Shown here piece after piece: positions 42,196-54,117 of a stretch of DNA of 64,000 bases (position 1 is its first letter; the number at the start of each line of letters is the position of its first letter). The notes beneath the pieces were generated by a model that saw only the letters and a list, made by a program, of their open reading frames with translations, was not told the origin of the DNA and did no database searches. Origin of the DNA: Symbiodinium natans (Eukaryota > Sar > Dinophyceae > Suessiales > Symbiodiniaceae); contig CAJNDS010002302.1 of NCBI GenBank assembly GCA_905221605.1, positions 1,327,463 through 1,391,462 on the forward strand. The letters run 5' to 3'. A program made the translations under genes and the position numbers.

Positions 42196-42984
42196 ATTGA
42201 GCTGTCCTCCTCGGAAGACGAGCCTGACGCAGACCTGGCTTGGTAGGAGCAGTAGGATTTGCAGCTTGTCAAGACTCTGTCTGTGCTTTTCAAGCGCGAC
42301 AATGACGAGTCTCTATGAAGAGCACCTCTAGCTGAGTTAATCCTGGAGCTGGGCGTCGGGGGGGGGGGGGGGGGTATCGCTACAAGCTGAAGGCGTAAGG
42401 GCTTACAGGTCCTCCAGCGCCCCGAAAGTCACCTTGCCTTTCCAGTTTGTGGATGTCATCAAGGATTTAGGGTTTAGGGATGTCAATTATGGAACGCGAT
42501 GGTCCAGTCAGCTTGTGAACAAAGACCGGAGGTAAGGGCTTGCCACGCGTGCTAGGTTGCCCAGTTTTGTTTGGGGTTTAACTCTTAGGGTGATTTGGAG
42601 TCCCTTCTTTCAAGGTGTTCCCCCCTCTGTCATGGCGCAGCAAGGCGGGGATCCCAAGCCGAAGCTAACCCCAGCTAGCGCAGACAGTTGATCCGACAAG
42701 CTGCTCTTGCGCGCAACGCGTAGCCCCAATAAATTTGAACCCTAAACCCTGAACCGTGAACCCTAAACTGCCCTAAACCCTAAACCACCGTCGCTGGCGA
42801 GAATATGGGTTGCGGTGGAGCAACTCTGCTGGGTTCATTGAGGGTGGAGGGGTAAGAGTGCTTGTGCTGGTTGGTTTGGGGGTTTCAGGGCTTTAGGGTT
42901 TTTAGGTGGTAGGGCTTGGGAATCTTACCTCAATGGTACAGATGCAGAGGGAATATGAGCGTTTCCTTGCTCGGGCAACGAAAC
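42196..42984 (+). CDS. Exons of a + strand gene; one contains telomere-like bases in frame
   Basis: Exon 42196-42242 (tag IELSSSEDEPDADLA) follows CCTTGCAG. A frame after 42261 (LVKTLSVLFKRDND) ends in a stop, but the gap is too short for a normal intron. Exon 42446-42531 (FVDVIKDLGFRDVNYG, donor GTAAGG) contains GGATTTAGGGTTTAGGG in coding frame. Exons 42802-42843 (NMGCGGATLLGSLR) and 42942-42984 (MQREYERFLARATK) follow. A family B half-element (GGTTGCCCAGT) lies near 42560. The function is unknown. Confidence 0.5.
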
Positions 42985-43257
42985 GTGCGTTGCTTAACCG
43001 CAACCCACTTTTTAACGCCAGGGGCCTTTCCAGTTTTCCAATTAGACCTTGGATTGCACTCTCCCCCCCTCCCCCCCCTAAGGGGGGTTCTTTGGGCCCT
43101 TGAGTGAAGGGGTTTCAGGTGTAAACCCTAAACCCTAAACCCTAAACCCCAAACAATTTGACCTTAACCCCAAACCCGGCTAACAATGTGCATTTCGGGT
43201 TCGGGAGGTTGAAGGCTTAGAGTCGAGGGGGGGCATTGCTTGAGGCTTTGGGATTTA

Positions 43258-43410
43258 GGGTTTTAGGGTTTACAGGGTTTATAGGGTTTTATAGGGTTTT
43301 ATAGGGTTTATAGGGTTTATAGGGTTTATAGGGTTTATAGGGTTTATAGGGTTTATAGGGTTTATAGGGTGTATAGGGTGTATAGGGTTTATAGGGTTTA
43401 GGGTTTAGGG
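43258..43410 (+). repeat. TTTATAGGG (9-base) array
   Basis: About 14 units of GGTTTATAG, a 9-base variant expanded locally. It is flanked downstream by a stretch with an open frame (43470-43580), and by (CG)n(CA)n at 43592-43624. Confidence 0.85.
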
Positions 43411-43912
43411 GTTCAAGGGTCTTTATAAACAGGCTTAGAGGTTACGGGCGTGGGAGCGTTTTGGATTTTGAGGTCTTTGGAGTTGGAGGGTGGCAGGGTT
43501 CAGGGCGCGTGGATGTTGAGGGGTAGGAGGTGTCGAGCAGCAGTGGTCCCGCAGTTATCGTCTGAACACCAACCCACACACGCACAGAGAGACACGCGCG
43601 CGCGCGCACACACACACACACACACCCTAAACCCTACACCCTAGCAGCCTAAAGCCCCTAAGCCCCAACCCGAAACTCGGTACTCGACGGTGGAGACGTG
43701 TCGTTACACTTTCGTCCATGGTTTTGATTTCCATGGAGCGTCGTACTAGGGCCAAGGGACCGGCAGCCCTAAACCCTAAACTCTTACACCCTTCACCCCC
43801 TAAGCCCCAAACCTAGACACTTCACCCTAAGCCCCAAACCCTAAACCCTAAACCTTAAACCCTTGACCCGAATTAATAAGCCCTCTAAGCCCTAAACCCT
43901 TACCGGTTACAG

Positions 43913-45548
43913 GGTTGGGATTGCCCTACGGCTCCAAAGACACTTCTTTTCCGAAGCCGAAGAGGGCTCCTTGAGTTCTTACAAGTCTTGCAATTGTTTT
44001 TCCGCGCGCCCTAAGTCACATACCCTGAGCCCTAAACCCTAAACCCTAACCCTAAACCCCCGACCTCAAACCCTAAACCCCAAACCCTAAACCCTAAACC
44101 CCAAACCCCAAATTAGGGCTTTTAAGGGGGGTGTCAGTCCGAGGAAAAGACAGCCAGAGACCCGCAACAACGCAGCCAAAAGAGAGCGCTTTTCGGGCTT
44201 ATAGGGTTTGGGGTGCTTGGGTGCTTGCGTGCAGGTTTTCGGAGTTTAGTATAGGTATCGAGTTTAATGAGGGTTCTGGGCTTATAGAGTTACCCATAAT
44301 TAAGGGATAGATTCTAGGGGCCCTTGCTTGTGGGTTGGAAGGCCCAAGACCTGGCTTTTGGAGCTCTTGTGCGCCCAGGCATGTCACCGAAAGCAGGCGA
44401 TTTCGGTTTTAGGGTTTAGGGTTTAGGGTTTAGGATTTAGGGTTAGGGTTTAGGGCTTAGGGTTTAGGGTTTAGGGTTTAGGGTTTAGGGTTTAGGGTTT
44501 AGGGTATAGGGTTTAGGGTTTAGGGTTTAGGGTTTAGGGTCTGGTGAGTTTACCAGAACCGCCCCCCCTACACCCTCGAGTTCTTAGAAAGGACAGTGCT
44601 GTGATAAGCGAAGCGGCCGTGCGGGCACGCGCTTGCAGTGCGTGGAAAGCACAAAACAACACAGGAGTTTACTAAAATCAGAGACCCCAAATATAGACCC
44701 CAAATAGCAGGATCCCCTTAAGGATAAGGACCCCCCCCCCCCCCCCCTAAGGCCCTAAATAGGGGATACGTAGGCCTTAAAGTACCTCCTATATAAGAAC
44801 CCTAAACCCTAAACCCTAAACCCTAAACCCTAAACCCTAAACCCTAAACCCTAAACCCTAAACCCTACACCCTAAACCCTAAACCCTAAACCCTAAACCC
44901 TAAACACAATGATAAGGTACATGGACCCTTAGGGCGCCAATAAGATACCCCTAGTTTCGGAAACCCCCTTAACATGTGAAACCAAGCAACTGCGCTGAAC
45001 AAAAGCAACGAGAAATAATGGCCACCCAGGATGCACATCCCAAAACACCGGGTTTAGGGTTTAGGGTTTAGGGTTTGGGGCTTGGGGTTTGGGGTTTGGG
45101 GTTTATGGAATGGAAAACGGACGTTACAGCAAACATCTTCGTGCAGTATGCGTCAAGCGTCAGCCACAGTTAAGGGCTCAAGCCTTTAAACCCCCAAACC
45201 TCAACGCCTCCTGTCCTTTGCCAGAGGATGCAGGCAATCTTCTGTGGAATAATTTCATGGCGCCCGCAGTTGTTATAATGCAATCCCTTTCCGAGTGTAA
45301 GCGCACTACAAAACCCTGCACCTTAAGCCACAAAACCCGAAGCCCTAAAACCCCCCGAACACCTTAAGCCCTAAACCCTGAACCCCAAAACCACCCGAAC
45401 ACCTCAAGCCAGAAACCCTTAAACCCCCAAAACCCTAGAAACCCTGAAAACTGAAAACCCTGAAGCCCTAAACCCTCTTCCACCGAGGCCAGAGGACCTG
45501 CAAATCAACGTGGGCGAGGACATCTTCTCCTTGAAAGGCACCGGGCTC
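43913..45548 (+). CDS. Six-exon phase-coherent chain plus one exon, function unknown
   Basis: Exons: 43913-43984 (tag GWDCPTAPKTLLFRSRR), 44138-44196 (SEEKTARDPQQRSQK, GC donor), 44379-44405 (HVTESRRF), 44588-44666 (KDSAVISEAAVRARAC), 45006-45051 (QREIMATQDAHPKT, donor GTTTAG), 45225-45296 (DAGNLLWNNFMAPAVV, donor GTAAGC). Phase fits at all five junctions. Exon 45493-45548 (DLQINVGEDIFSLKG) is convincing by itself, but joining it directly would create a stop, so an exon is missed or it starts another gene. A smaller exon 43739-43765 (RRTRAKGP) may precede. Confidence 0.6.
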
Positions 45549-46316
45549 GTAGACCCCTGACGGTTTAGGGTTTAGGGTTTAGGGTTTAGGATCCAGGATA
45601 TGTGATTTCTCTATGATATGGTCCTTTTTGGGGCCCTTATTATAAGGAGGCCCCTCTAAGACAGTGCACCCAAAAAGGGACCATCAAGGGAATGACCATA
45701 TGAATTTAACCCCATATCTGCCTAAACCCTTGACCCTAAACCCTAAGCCTAAACCAGGGGATCAGAGTTGGTTTAGGGCTTGGGGTTTAGGATTTCGGGC
45801 CAGCGTTCAGGGTTGAGGGCGTGATTAACTAGTCTCCTACTGCAAGTTGGTCCTAAGTTGGTTCAGAGTTTGGGGTTTAGGGTTTAGGGTTTAGGGCCTA
45901 ACGGTTTCGGGTTTGCACCAATCCCCTGCTGAGATGCCCAAAGAACTGAACACGGAACCCTAACCCATAAACCCTACCTGAACCTCCAAGTAGGCCCTAA
46001 GCCCTAGTGTTTCGGGTTTGGGGTTTAGGGACCCCCTATACCCCTAGCAGAAGCCCCTTGACTTTGAGCCTTTTTCGGGGTACTAAGTAGCCCTAATTCG
46101 GACATAGACCAAGGTAACCAAAAAAAGGGCAAAGGGTACCCCTAAACCCTAAACCCTAAACCCTAGATCCTATACCGTATAGGGACCATCAACGCTTTGA
46201 GGCCTCCCTTCGTCTCCAAGGCTTTCATCTTGGTAGCCCAGTGGTACCTTTACCCTTTTTGTTTTGGGTGGGTTTAGGGTTTAGTGTTTAGGGTTTAGGG
46301 TTTAGGCTTTGGGGAG

Positions 46317-47840
46317 GAAAGTCGGGAGGAAGTCTGTGGATTGTTTTATGGTGGTGGCTTCGCAACCATTTTCAAGTGGGATCTGCATGCGGGGCTTGAT
46401 TTGGCCCAAAGCCTAAACCCTAAGCCCTAAGCCCTAAACCCTAAATCCTAAACCCTAAACCCGAACGTAGCATGGTTTAGGGCAGAGGGTTTAATTAGGG
46501 CTTAGTTGACTCTGACCACAAAGCTCGAACCTTGAGAATGGAACACTAGGCACATCTAGACACTAATCCCTAGAAGCCCTGTACCTGCAAGCAGGACCTG
46601 CTTCTTCGTTTTGTTTTCTGGGGGCCTTCGGGCCTTTTTTGCACAGAATTCACGAACCCTGGCCAGGCCTGCAACACCCTAAACCCTAAACCCTAAACCC
46701 CAAACCCTAAACCCTAAACCCTAAACCCTACAAACTCCAGACCCTAAACTCTTGCCGCTTCGAAAGCTCCCCATACTGCATTCAGGCCTCATGTGCTTTT
46801 TTGAGTCGGTGATGACCAAGGACTTGCCTGGGTTGAGGGTTGAGGGTTTGGGGTTTAGGGTTTAGGGTTTAGGTTTTAGGGTTTAGGGTTTGGGGTTTAG
46901 GGTTTAGAGTTTAGGGTTTAGGGTTTAGGGTTTAGGGTTTAGGGCATATACGAGTTTAGGGCATATACGGGTTTAGGGTTTGGGGCGTTTTTTTTGGTCT
47001 AGGATGTAGGGCTTCCGATTTCAAGGCCCATGCACCTGCAATTTACGGCTTAGGCTTGCTTAGGCAATTCGGTTGATGCCCTTTTCAGGGCTCAAGGCAG
47101 AGCTTACTACTGTGGCGGCCTAAACCCTAAACCCTAAATCCTAAACCGCAGTTCGGGCACTTGCCTTGAGCACTCCGCTGTTTCAGTGGTCCTTAAACCT
47201 TGTCGAGCGCTCAAAAGACTCTCAAGCCTAGACGCTTGATGGGGTGAGAAGTTTAGGGTTTATAGGTTCATGTCAAGACTTGCAGAACGCATTGCTTACG
47301 GAGTCTTCGCGATGGTTTTCACGAGTTCTCCGCAATACATGAAGGTCCTTGTATGTTCTTCGAGGCCATGCCGCACAGTACTTTAAACACCTTAGCCTTC
47401 AAAACCCTACACTCCCGATTGTCTTTGCAGGATGGCAAGGCTCAGGCGAGAAATGTCAAGGCGCAGAAAGCCCTCAACCCTAAACCCTAACCCGCTTTCA
47501 GGGTTGAAGTAGAGTTTCAGGGTGTACATTCTAGCTCCAGGAAACTTGGGTGCCAGGGGCTTACGGTTTTCAGCGTGGTGTTCGGTTTAGCAGTTTGGGG
47601 CGCTTTGCCTACTGTAGCAGGCTTTTGGACTGTTTTAGGTTGTAGATGTTTGGTTTTCGGGTCCGAGGGTTTGGTTCAGGGTTTATTACGTTAATTGTAT
47701 AGGGTTTGGGTCTCCACAGTGGCTTGACCCCAAAACGTGTTGACGATTTTTGCTTTCGAGCCTGGAATTTCACTAGTTTTTTTGGGGCCCGTTGGGGCGG
47801 GGTTGGTCCGGGGCCTTCGTCGGACTTCGTCTTGGCCTGT
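46317..47840 (+). CDS. Phase-coherent exon chain, function unknown
   Basis: Exons: 46317-46410 (tag ESREEVCGLFYGGGFAT, GC donor), 46593-46675 (two frames open), 46786-46831 (LMCFFESVMTKDLP), 47089-47117 (AQGRAYYCG, GC donor), 47152-47188 (RALALSTPLFQ), 47266-47344 (FMSRLAERIAYGVFAM), 47431-47469 (DGKAQARNVKAQK), 47541-47638 (ETWVPGAYGFQRGVR), 47720 to about 47840 (GLTPKRVDDFCFRAWN). From 46786 on, phase passes at six junctions. The exon at 47541 reads through an internal GGTTTAGC, so not every TTTAG is spliced. A family B half-element at 46230-46268 lies upstream. Confidence 0.6.
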
Positions 47841-48067
47841 GGATCTAAACCCTAAACCCGGGCGTCCTGCTCATCCCGGATCCTGATATGTATTTGCCTC
47901 TTAGTTGAACCCCTCAAGGGGGGTATGGGTATGATAGGGTATGATAGACCCCTAGGGTTTGGAGTTAAAAGCCCCTAAAGTTTGGCCCCAATAGACTTAA
48001 GAACTCTTGCCCCAAATTCTATAAACCCCTGCAAGGTAAGGGTATACTCTCTGATGATAAGGCTATC

Positions 48068-48170
48068 TGGTCACTTCTCTAAATCATGGTTTGCTTTGGG
48101 GTCACTCTTGTCAGGCGGCCTTTATTATTAGGGTACCCCAAAAAGGGACCATATTTTAGAGAACTGACCA
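48068..48170. mobile_element. MITE family E (103 bp)
   Basis: Inverted ends TGGTCACTTCTCTAAA and TTTAGAGAACTGACCA. A related palindrome with ATGGTCC and AAAAAGGGACCAT is at about 45617-45685. Followed by a C run at 48206-48224. Confidence 0.65.
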
Positions 48171-48415
48171 TTTGTTTAAATGCACAATTTCTACTATACA
48201 GGCCACCCCCCCCCCCCCCCCCCCACTGGGATGGACCCCAGAAAATACAACTCCCGATAGTAACGGCCGAAGAGGGTACTCCTATTTTTTGTTGGAAAGG
48301 GGAAAGGGTTTAGGGTTTAGGGGTTAGGGTTTAGGGTTCAGGGTTTAGGGTTTAGGGTTTAGGGTTTAGGGTTTAGGGATAGCACCCTGCTTTGCTTTCT
48401 CGCAAACTGCTTGAG

Positions 48416-50476
48416 GACACTTTACGGGCCCTTAAGGAACCAACGTCAAAGCCTAACCTATAATGAGCGCACTAGGGGTACAGCTATCGAGGGTTTTGCG
48501 TCAAGTTTAGGGTTCAGGGTTTTGGGTTTAGGGTTTTCGGGTGTTACAAGTTGGTATCCCTCCACATCTACAGGTAGTTGCATGGTCCCTCAATTAATGG
48601 CGCCCCTTACTTTTTTCCTCTAATGTACGAGCCCTGGGGCTTATTTTGTACTTAATAGAACTTACATATCATGGATATCCCTACTATCCCCCTCTACACT
48701 ACCCTTTTAGGTTTCCCCTGAAAGAACCTTAATTAGGCTTAATTATCCCTAAATAGCCTTAATTATGAGGGGGGAACCTTAAAAGAGTAACCCATGAATG
48801 TATGTGGTACTTAATCAGGGATAAGGTCGACTTGCAGGGCACATACTCAGGGCCCTTGTAACTACCCTTTGATGACATCTCGAAACCTTGACACCCCAAA
48901 CCCAAAACCCTAGGGCCCAAAACCCAAACCCTGAAGCTTAAACCCTAAACCCTAAACCCTAAACTCCAAACTCCCTTAACCCTAAACTCCCTTAACCCTA
49001 AACTCCCTTAACCCTAAACTCCCTTAACCCTAGACCCGAAGCCAGGTGCTTGGAAGCGATGGCGCCAACATGCTGGGAACTGTCAAGACGCCTGGCACGG
49101 GAGATGCTCGATACAGGGGTCAGAATAATTTCAGAAAATGCCCCTTATGGCCCTTTATAAATGTCTTCGTAGCTGAATGAGTGCACTTTACACTTTTTGG
49201 GATACTATAGTCCCCAATAGAACTGAAAGTGTACCCTTTTTTGGGGCTAAACTAAGATATACTAGAATGACCCCCCCAACCCCTATTCGAATGAACAAAA
49301 GCCCCTCTGGTTACCTCGGGAGTCCCAAGCCTTGGGAGCAAATGAATCCTAATATGGTTTCTTGGTAGCCCATTAGCACCTGTTTCTTGGTTCGAGGTTC
49401 CCTTCTCAAGCAGCCAACCGCAAAAAGGGTACCCTTACTGTAAGATGGGGCTGCCATTGTTTTGGGTTTCGGGCTTAAGTTAACGAGCCCAACGGTCAGT
49501 TCCATTTTCACCCCCCCACCCCTTGTAAGATGATGATTAGGTAACCTGCGTCAAGACGTTCCAAGGAACCCACAAAGAAGTGTCTAGTTCTTGCCTCCGT
49601 GCCCTGTAATTAGGTTCGCAGCAGATTCCAGCCTGAGGTTTTGCAGAGCCTTTGTGTCAGCAAAGAACTCTAAAAGCGCAGAGCTTGTGCAAGATCACCT
49701 TTCTTGAATTTCATCGGCCAAGCACAGGTCAGACAACAACAGAATCTTCATAGACTGTTCCTGGCAAGGGAAGTTATGTTAGAGTCGGTTTTCCCTTGAA
49801 CCCAAAAGGGCACCCTTTTCATTCCTAGGCTGCCTAGGCTACTCTTGGGTCTAGAACCTGAAGCCCGGGGGCCTCGGCCTTTTGAGCCCTGAACCGTAGA
49901 TCCTGAACCTAAAAAACACCTGGTTTAGGGTTTAGGGTTTAGGGTTTAGGGTTTAGGGTTTAGGGTTTAGGGTTTAGGGTTTAGGGTTTAGGGTTTAGCC
50001 CTAAACCTTACACCTCAACCCCTTTGTCACGCGCAGCATCCCAGGAACTATAATCCCATGAAAGGGCCGGCGACCCATGGGCGGGAGAGTGGGATGTCTG
50101 TGGGCTCAGGGATACTCCGACGCGCCTGACCGACTCTTGCGTAGGCTTAAAGCCCAAAAGACGCAAAGCCCTAAAGCCCGGACCCGCTCCCCTGAAAGGC
50201 TATAGCCCTAAACCTCCAAACCTTAGACTCTAAACCCTACCGGCTGCTCTGAAAGCTACTGGGAAGAGCACAAACATCCGGGTTTGGGGGTTCAGCGGCT
50301 GTAAATCACTTCTGAAACCTCAGCCCAAACCCTAAACCCTAGACCCGAAACCCTAAACCCCAAGCCCTAAACCCTAAACCCTAAACCCTAAACCCTTCTT
50401 TACTCTGAAGCTATGCCACCATTAGGCCTGTCGCATCCCAAGCCTTCTCTGCCCCTAAGGCCTCAAGGCCTCAAGA
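48416..50476 (+). CDS. Scattered exons of a + strand gene
   Basis: Exons: 48416-48450 (tag DTLRALKEPTS, GC donor), 48484-48504 (YRGFCV), 49046-49118 (VLGSDGANMLGTVKT), 49622-49705 (DSSLRFCRAFVSAKN, in phase with the previous), about 50037-50101 (HPRNYNPMKGPATHG), 50256-50281 (TGKSTNIR), 50411-50476 (YATIRPVASQAFSAP). Two or more genes may be mixed here. The stretch 48505-49045 is mostly repeats and AT-rich sequence with AATTAGGCTTAATTA motifs. The function is unknown. Confidence 0.45.
49372..49456. mobile_element. MITE family B, short diverged copy
   Basis: TTGGTAGCCCATTAGCACC at the left and GGGGCTGCCAT at the right, with the inner AAAAAGGGTACCCTT motif of the family. Confidence 0.5.
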
Positions 50477-50594
50477 GTTTAGGGTTTCGGGTTTGGGGTT
50501 TGGGGGTTTAGGGTTTTGGGTTTGGGGGTTTAGGGTTTAGGGTTTAGGGTTTAGGGTTTAGGGTTTAGGGTTTAAGCCGTAAAGCCCTATATTT

Positions 50595-50691
50595 GGGATG
50601 TTCCCCTTTATACTACCAGTCCTTAATAGAGATCAAAAATAACAAGGGGGCTATAATCCATTAGGGACTATAAGTAGAAGGGGAACATCCC
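50595..50691. mobile_element. MITE family D, intact (97 bp)
   Basis: GGGATGTTCCCCTTTATACT and its near-perfect complement ending GGGGAACATCCC. The fragment at 38190 is the same family. Confidence 0.75.
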
Positions 50692-51101
50692 AACCCTATA
50701 CCTCAAACCTTCTAAGGGTTTTGGGTCTTAGGGTTTAAGTTTGGTTTCGGATTTTTGGGGTTTCAGTTCGGTTTAGGGTTTTGGAGGCTTGAGGTTTGTG
50801 AGTTTTGCGTCGTTTTAGGGTAGAAACTTTAAAGCCTTGCAAGTAAACACTAAACACGAAGAAGCCCTCACCCCCCAATTATAGGGTTCTTCAGGGAGGG
50901 GGGGGGGGGGGGTTCATGGGAGGTAGGTACCCAGGGAACCTTAGGGAAGCTTAGGGAGCCTTAGGTAGTAGTAGGGAGCCTTGGGTTACATCCCCCCTTG
51001 AACCCCCCGTCCCTCAAGAACTCTAAACCCTAAACCCTAAACCCTAAACCCTAAACCCTAAACCCTAAACCCTAAACCCTAAACCCTAAACCCAAAAGAA
51101 G

Positions 51102-51945
51102 GTTCGGCTTCATCGCCTCTTCCATGTGGGAGGGCGACTGCTACTTCAAGGGCAGGGACCGCCCGGGATATGAAGTAGTGTGTATATTTCTTGTATCCCC
51201 AAAAGGACACCCAATACATACACTCACCAACATTAAAACGGAACCTTATATACACTCACCAGTAACAGTAATATAAGCCCTGTTTCATATGAGGCTTCGA
51301 GGTTTATGTCAAGGGATTCAGACTCGCACCCCTAAGTTTTTGCCCTAAAAGTTCCCCCTTTAAGATCCTCCAACGATGGCCCTTATGCTACCTGAGGGAT
51401 CTTTGCATAGGTCCCCCAAAGCCCAAGGGTACAACCTCAAGGGTCCAAGGCAAAACCCCTACAGGTTTAGGGTTTGGGAATTCGGCCCCCTGCAGGTTCT
51501 TAGGCCCTGCACCCTAAACCCTAAACCCTAAACCCTAAACCCTAAACCCTAAACCCTAAGCCGTTATGCCAATTAAGGGATTGTATAGGGTACCTCATTC
51601 CCTCATTCCCTACTAAGAACCAGCCAGCAGGGTTTAGGGTTGATACTCCTCCGGGCCGATAGTTCGACCCATCCCGAAACCCTAAACCCTAAACCCTAAA
51701 CCCTAAACCCTAAACCCTAAACCCTATACCCTAAACCCTCCACCTTGGAGCCGGCATCAATTGCTCTGCTAGCCGGTGCAGGGACAGCGACACTTTGAGG
51801 CTCCCCCGCGACGCCGCGAGGTCTAGGTGTGGGTTTCTTCAGGCTTGGGCTACTTTGGGCCTTTAAGGGCTCAACCCTAAACCCTAAACCCTAAACCCTT
51901 AACCCTTAACCCTTAACCCTAAACCCTAAACCTAAACCCTAAACC

Positions 51946-52040
<95 letters not shown>

Positions 52041-53182
52041 ACCCTAAACCCTAAACCCTAAACCCTAAACCCTAAACCCTAAACCCTAAACCCTAAACCC
52101 TAAACCCTAAACCCTAACCCTAAACCCTAAACCCTAAATCCTAAACCCTAAACCCTAAACCCTAAACTAAACCCGAAACCCTGCGGGAGAAGGACCTCCC
52201 CCCGCAGCTGGCGGCTGCTGACCTGAGAGGCATGAAGGCGCCATCTCCGTGTTGGGCTGTGGGGTCTTTGGGGGTTAAGGGTTTAGGGTTTAGGGTTTGG
52301 GGTTTAGCCTTAAACCCAGAAATCCCTGTAACAAGCTCTAGAAGCCCTAAACCTAGAAGCCCCTGAGCCCCTGAACCCAGAAACCCTAAACCCTAAACCC
52401 ACTGAAAGCCCTCATCCCCGAACCCTGAACACTGACAGGAAACTCCTTTCCCCCCGCCTCCAACTCACACATTTTACGGGCTGAAGGTTTGGAAGTTTAA
52501 CGTTTAAAGTTCGGTTTGGGGCCTTGCAAGGTTTAGGATTTGAAGCTTTTGGGTTTGAGGGAAGAGTCAAGAACTCAGTCAGGAAACTGCTTTTGGGATT
52601 CAAGGTTCAGAGTTTGGAGGGTTCCCCTGGTCTTTCGTGCGACCCTCTTTGTTTGGCGTACCGCATAGGAACCAGAATTTATGGGTAACCCTTAACCCTA
52701 AACCCTAAACCCTAGACCCTAAACCGTAAACTGGGTGTAGGATCCATACCAGGTGCGATTCACGGCCGTGGCCATGCAGGATGGCAAGATGCAGGTGCCG
52801 GGTTTAGGGTTTAGGGTTATTTTGTTTAGGGTTATAGGGTTTAGGGTGTAGGGTTTAGGGTTTAGGGTGTTTCGTGCTTTCTTCGAGGCTGCAAGTCTTT
52901 GTCCTTTTGGGCTCAACATCGTTCAACAACCTTGTACCCGAGACCTCCCAAGCCCAAAACCCGAAACTCTAAACCCTAAACCCTAAACCCTAAACCCTAA
53001 ACCCTAAACCCTAAACCCTAAACCCTAAACCCTAAACCCTAAACCCTAAACCCCAGATCCTGATCCCTAAACCCTGTTGTATACGATGATCTTCGCCCCA
53101 AAGCTGAGAACTAGCAGTCCGGAGAGACTCAGGATGGACCTTTAGGACATGCCGCAGTGGCTGGACCTTCATGGACCTCCGA
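51102..53182 (+). CDS. Exons with cold-shock-like strands (tentative)
   Basis: Exons: 51102-51174 (tag FGFIASSMWEGDCYFK), 51751-51775 (PASIALLA), 52190-52273 (KDLPPQLAAADLRGM), 52753-52801 (VRFTAVAMQDGKMQV, donor GTTTAG), 53118-53182 (RRDSGWTFRTCRSG). Exons 52190 to 53182 are in phase. FGFI followed by a DxxF-like strand, and later VRF...DGK.Q, are the patterns of the first and last strands of a cold-shock domain (a nucleic-acid-binding beta-barrel). The two intervening exons do not fit that fold, so the domain call is weak. Confidence 0.5.
51876..52176 (-). repeat. CCCTAAA array with a CCCTCAA sub-array
   Basis: About 300 bp. The middle (51947-52045) is a clean block of about 14 CCCTCAA units, flanked on both sides by CCCTAAA units. 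It is direct evidence that point variants expand in tandem. Confidence 0.9.
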
Positions 53183-53196
53183 GTATACCCTACAAC

Positions 53197-53312
53197 CTAG
53201 GACCCAGAGTAGGCCCTTATTCCCTTTCTTTGGGGCTTCGGTTCCCTTCTAAGTAAGCCCCTTTAAAGACAAAAGGGTACCCTTTTTATTCCTGGGTTAC
53301 TCCCGTGTCTAG
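53197..53312. mobile_element. MITE family C (116 bp)
   Basis: CTAGGACCCAGAGTAGGCCC at the left and GGTTACTCCCGTGTCTAG at the right. It lies 14 bases downstream of the exon ending at 53182, at the start of its intron. Confidence 0.75.
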
Positions 53313-54117
53313 TAACCCTCAACCCGAATCTCCTAGACCCCCAAAACCCTGAACCCCTCAACCCCGAACCCCTAAACAGTGAACCCCAGGCCCCTCAACC
53401 CTTAAACCCCTGCACCCTAAACCCGCGCCCGAACTTCAGGGGATTCTGGTACCAATGTCTGGGGTTGCAGCCAGGGCTAGGCTTTCTTTGGGCGGAGGGC
53501 TTTTTCTTGGAGGGTTTCGGGAATTTTGGATTCCTAGGGGCTAGGTTTCTGGAACCTGAGAAGACCCTAAACCCTAAACCCTGACACTTTACTGGGCGAA
53601 GGGTTTCTCGCCAAAAGCCCATAAACCTTACACCTTGAAGCAACTCGGCCACAGCTCTCTACCCTGCACCCCAAACCAAAGCCTGCGGCTCTAAACCCCG
53701 CAGCTTCAATGCAGATCAGCAAAACTTCAGTCTTCCCAAACTAGGTACTGAGTATAGGATATATATATATATATGTATATATATATACACATGCAACATC
53801 AAAAATCAGACGAGCAATAAGAATAGTAATAAGAATACCCGAGTAATAGTAGTAGTAATCATAGTTCGATCAATAATAGCAGTAGAAATAATCATAAAAA
53901 TAAGCATAGCAATAGTAACTATAGTGGAGATATCCATATTCATAATACTAACATTCAGAAGAAGATTGATAACACAAACACTTCATATGTATATATATAT
54001 ATATACATATACGTACATACATACATATATATTTATACATATTTTTTTTGCATATACAGATGTATGTACATATAAAAACGACTCTATAACTTGTCTGCAC
54101 GAGTTTGCACATCAAAG
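53313..54117. other. Stretch without a confident exon; AT-rich part
   Basis: 53320-53700 holds CCCTAAA-like degenerate sequence with open frames on the minus strand only. 53756-54060 is AT-rich, with (TA)n and a run of AATAGTAATAAG-like triplets. No RNA gene or exon recognised. Confidence 0.5.
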
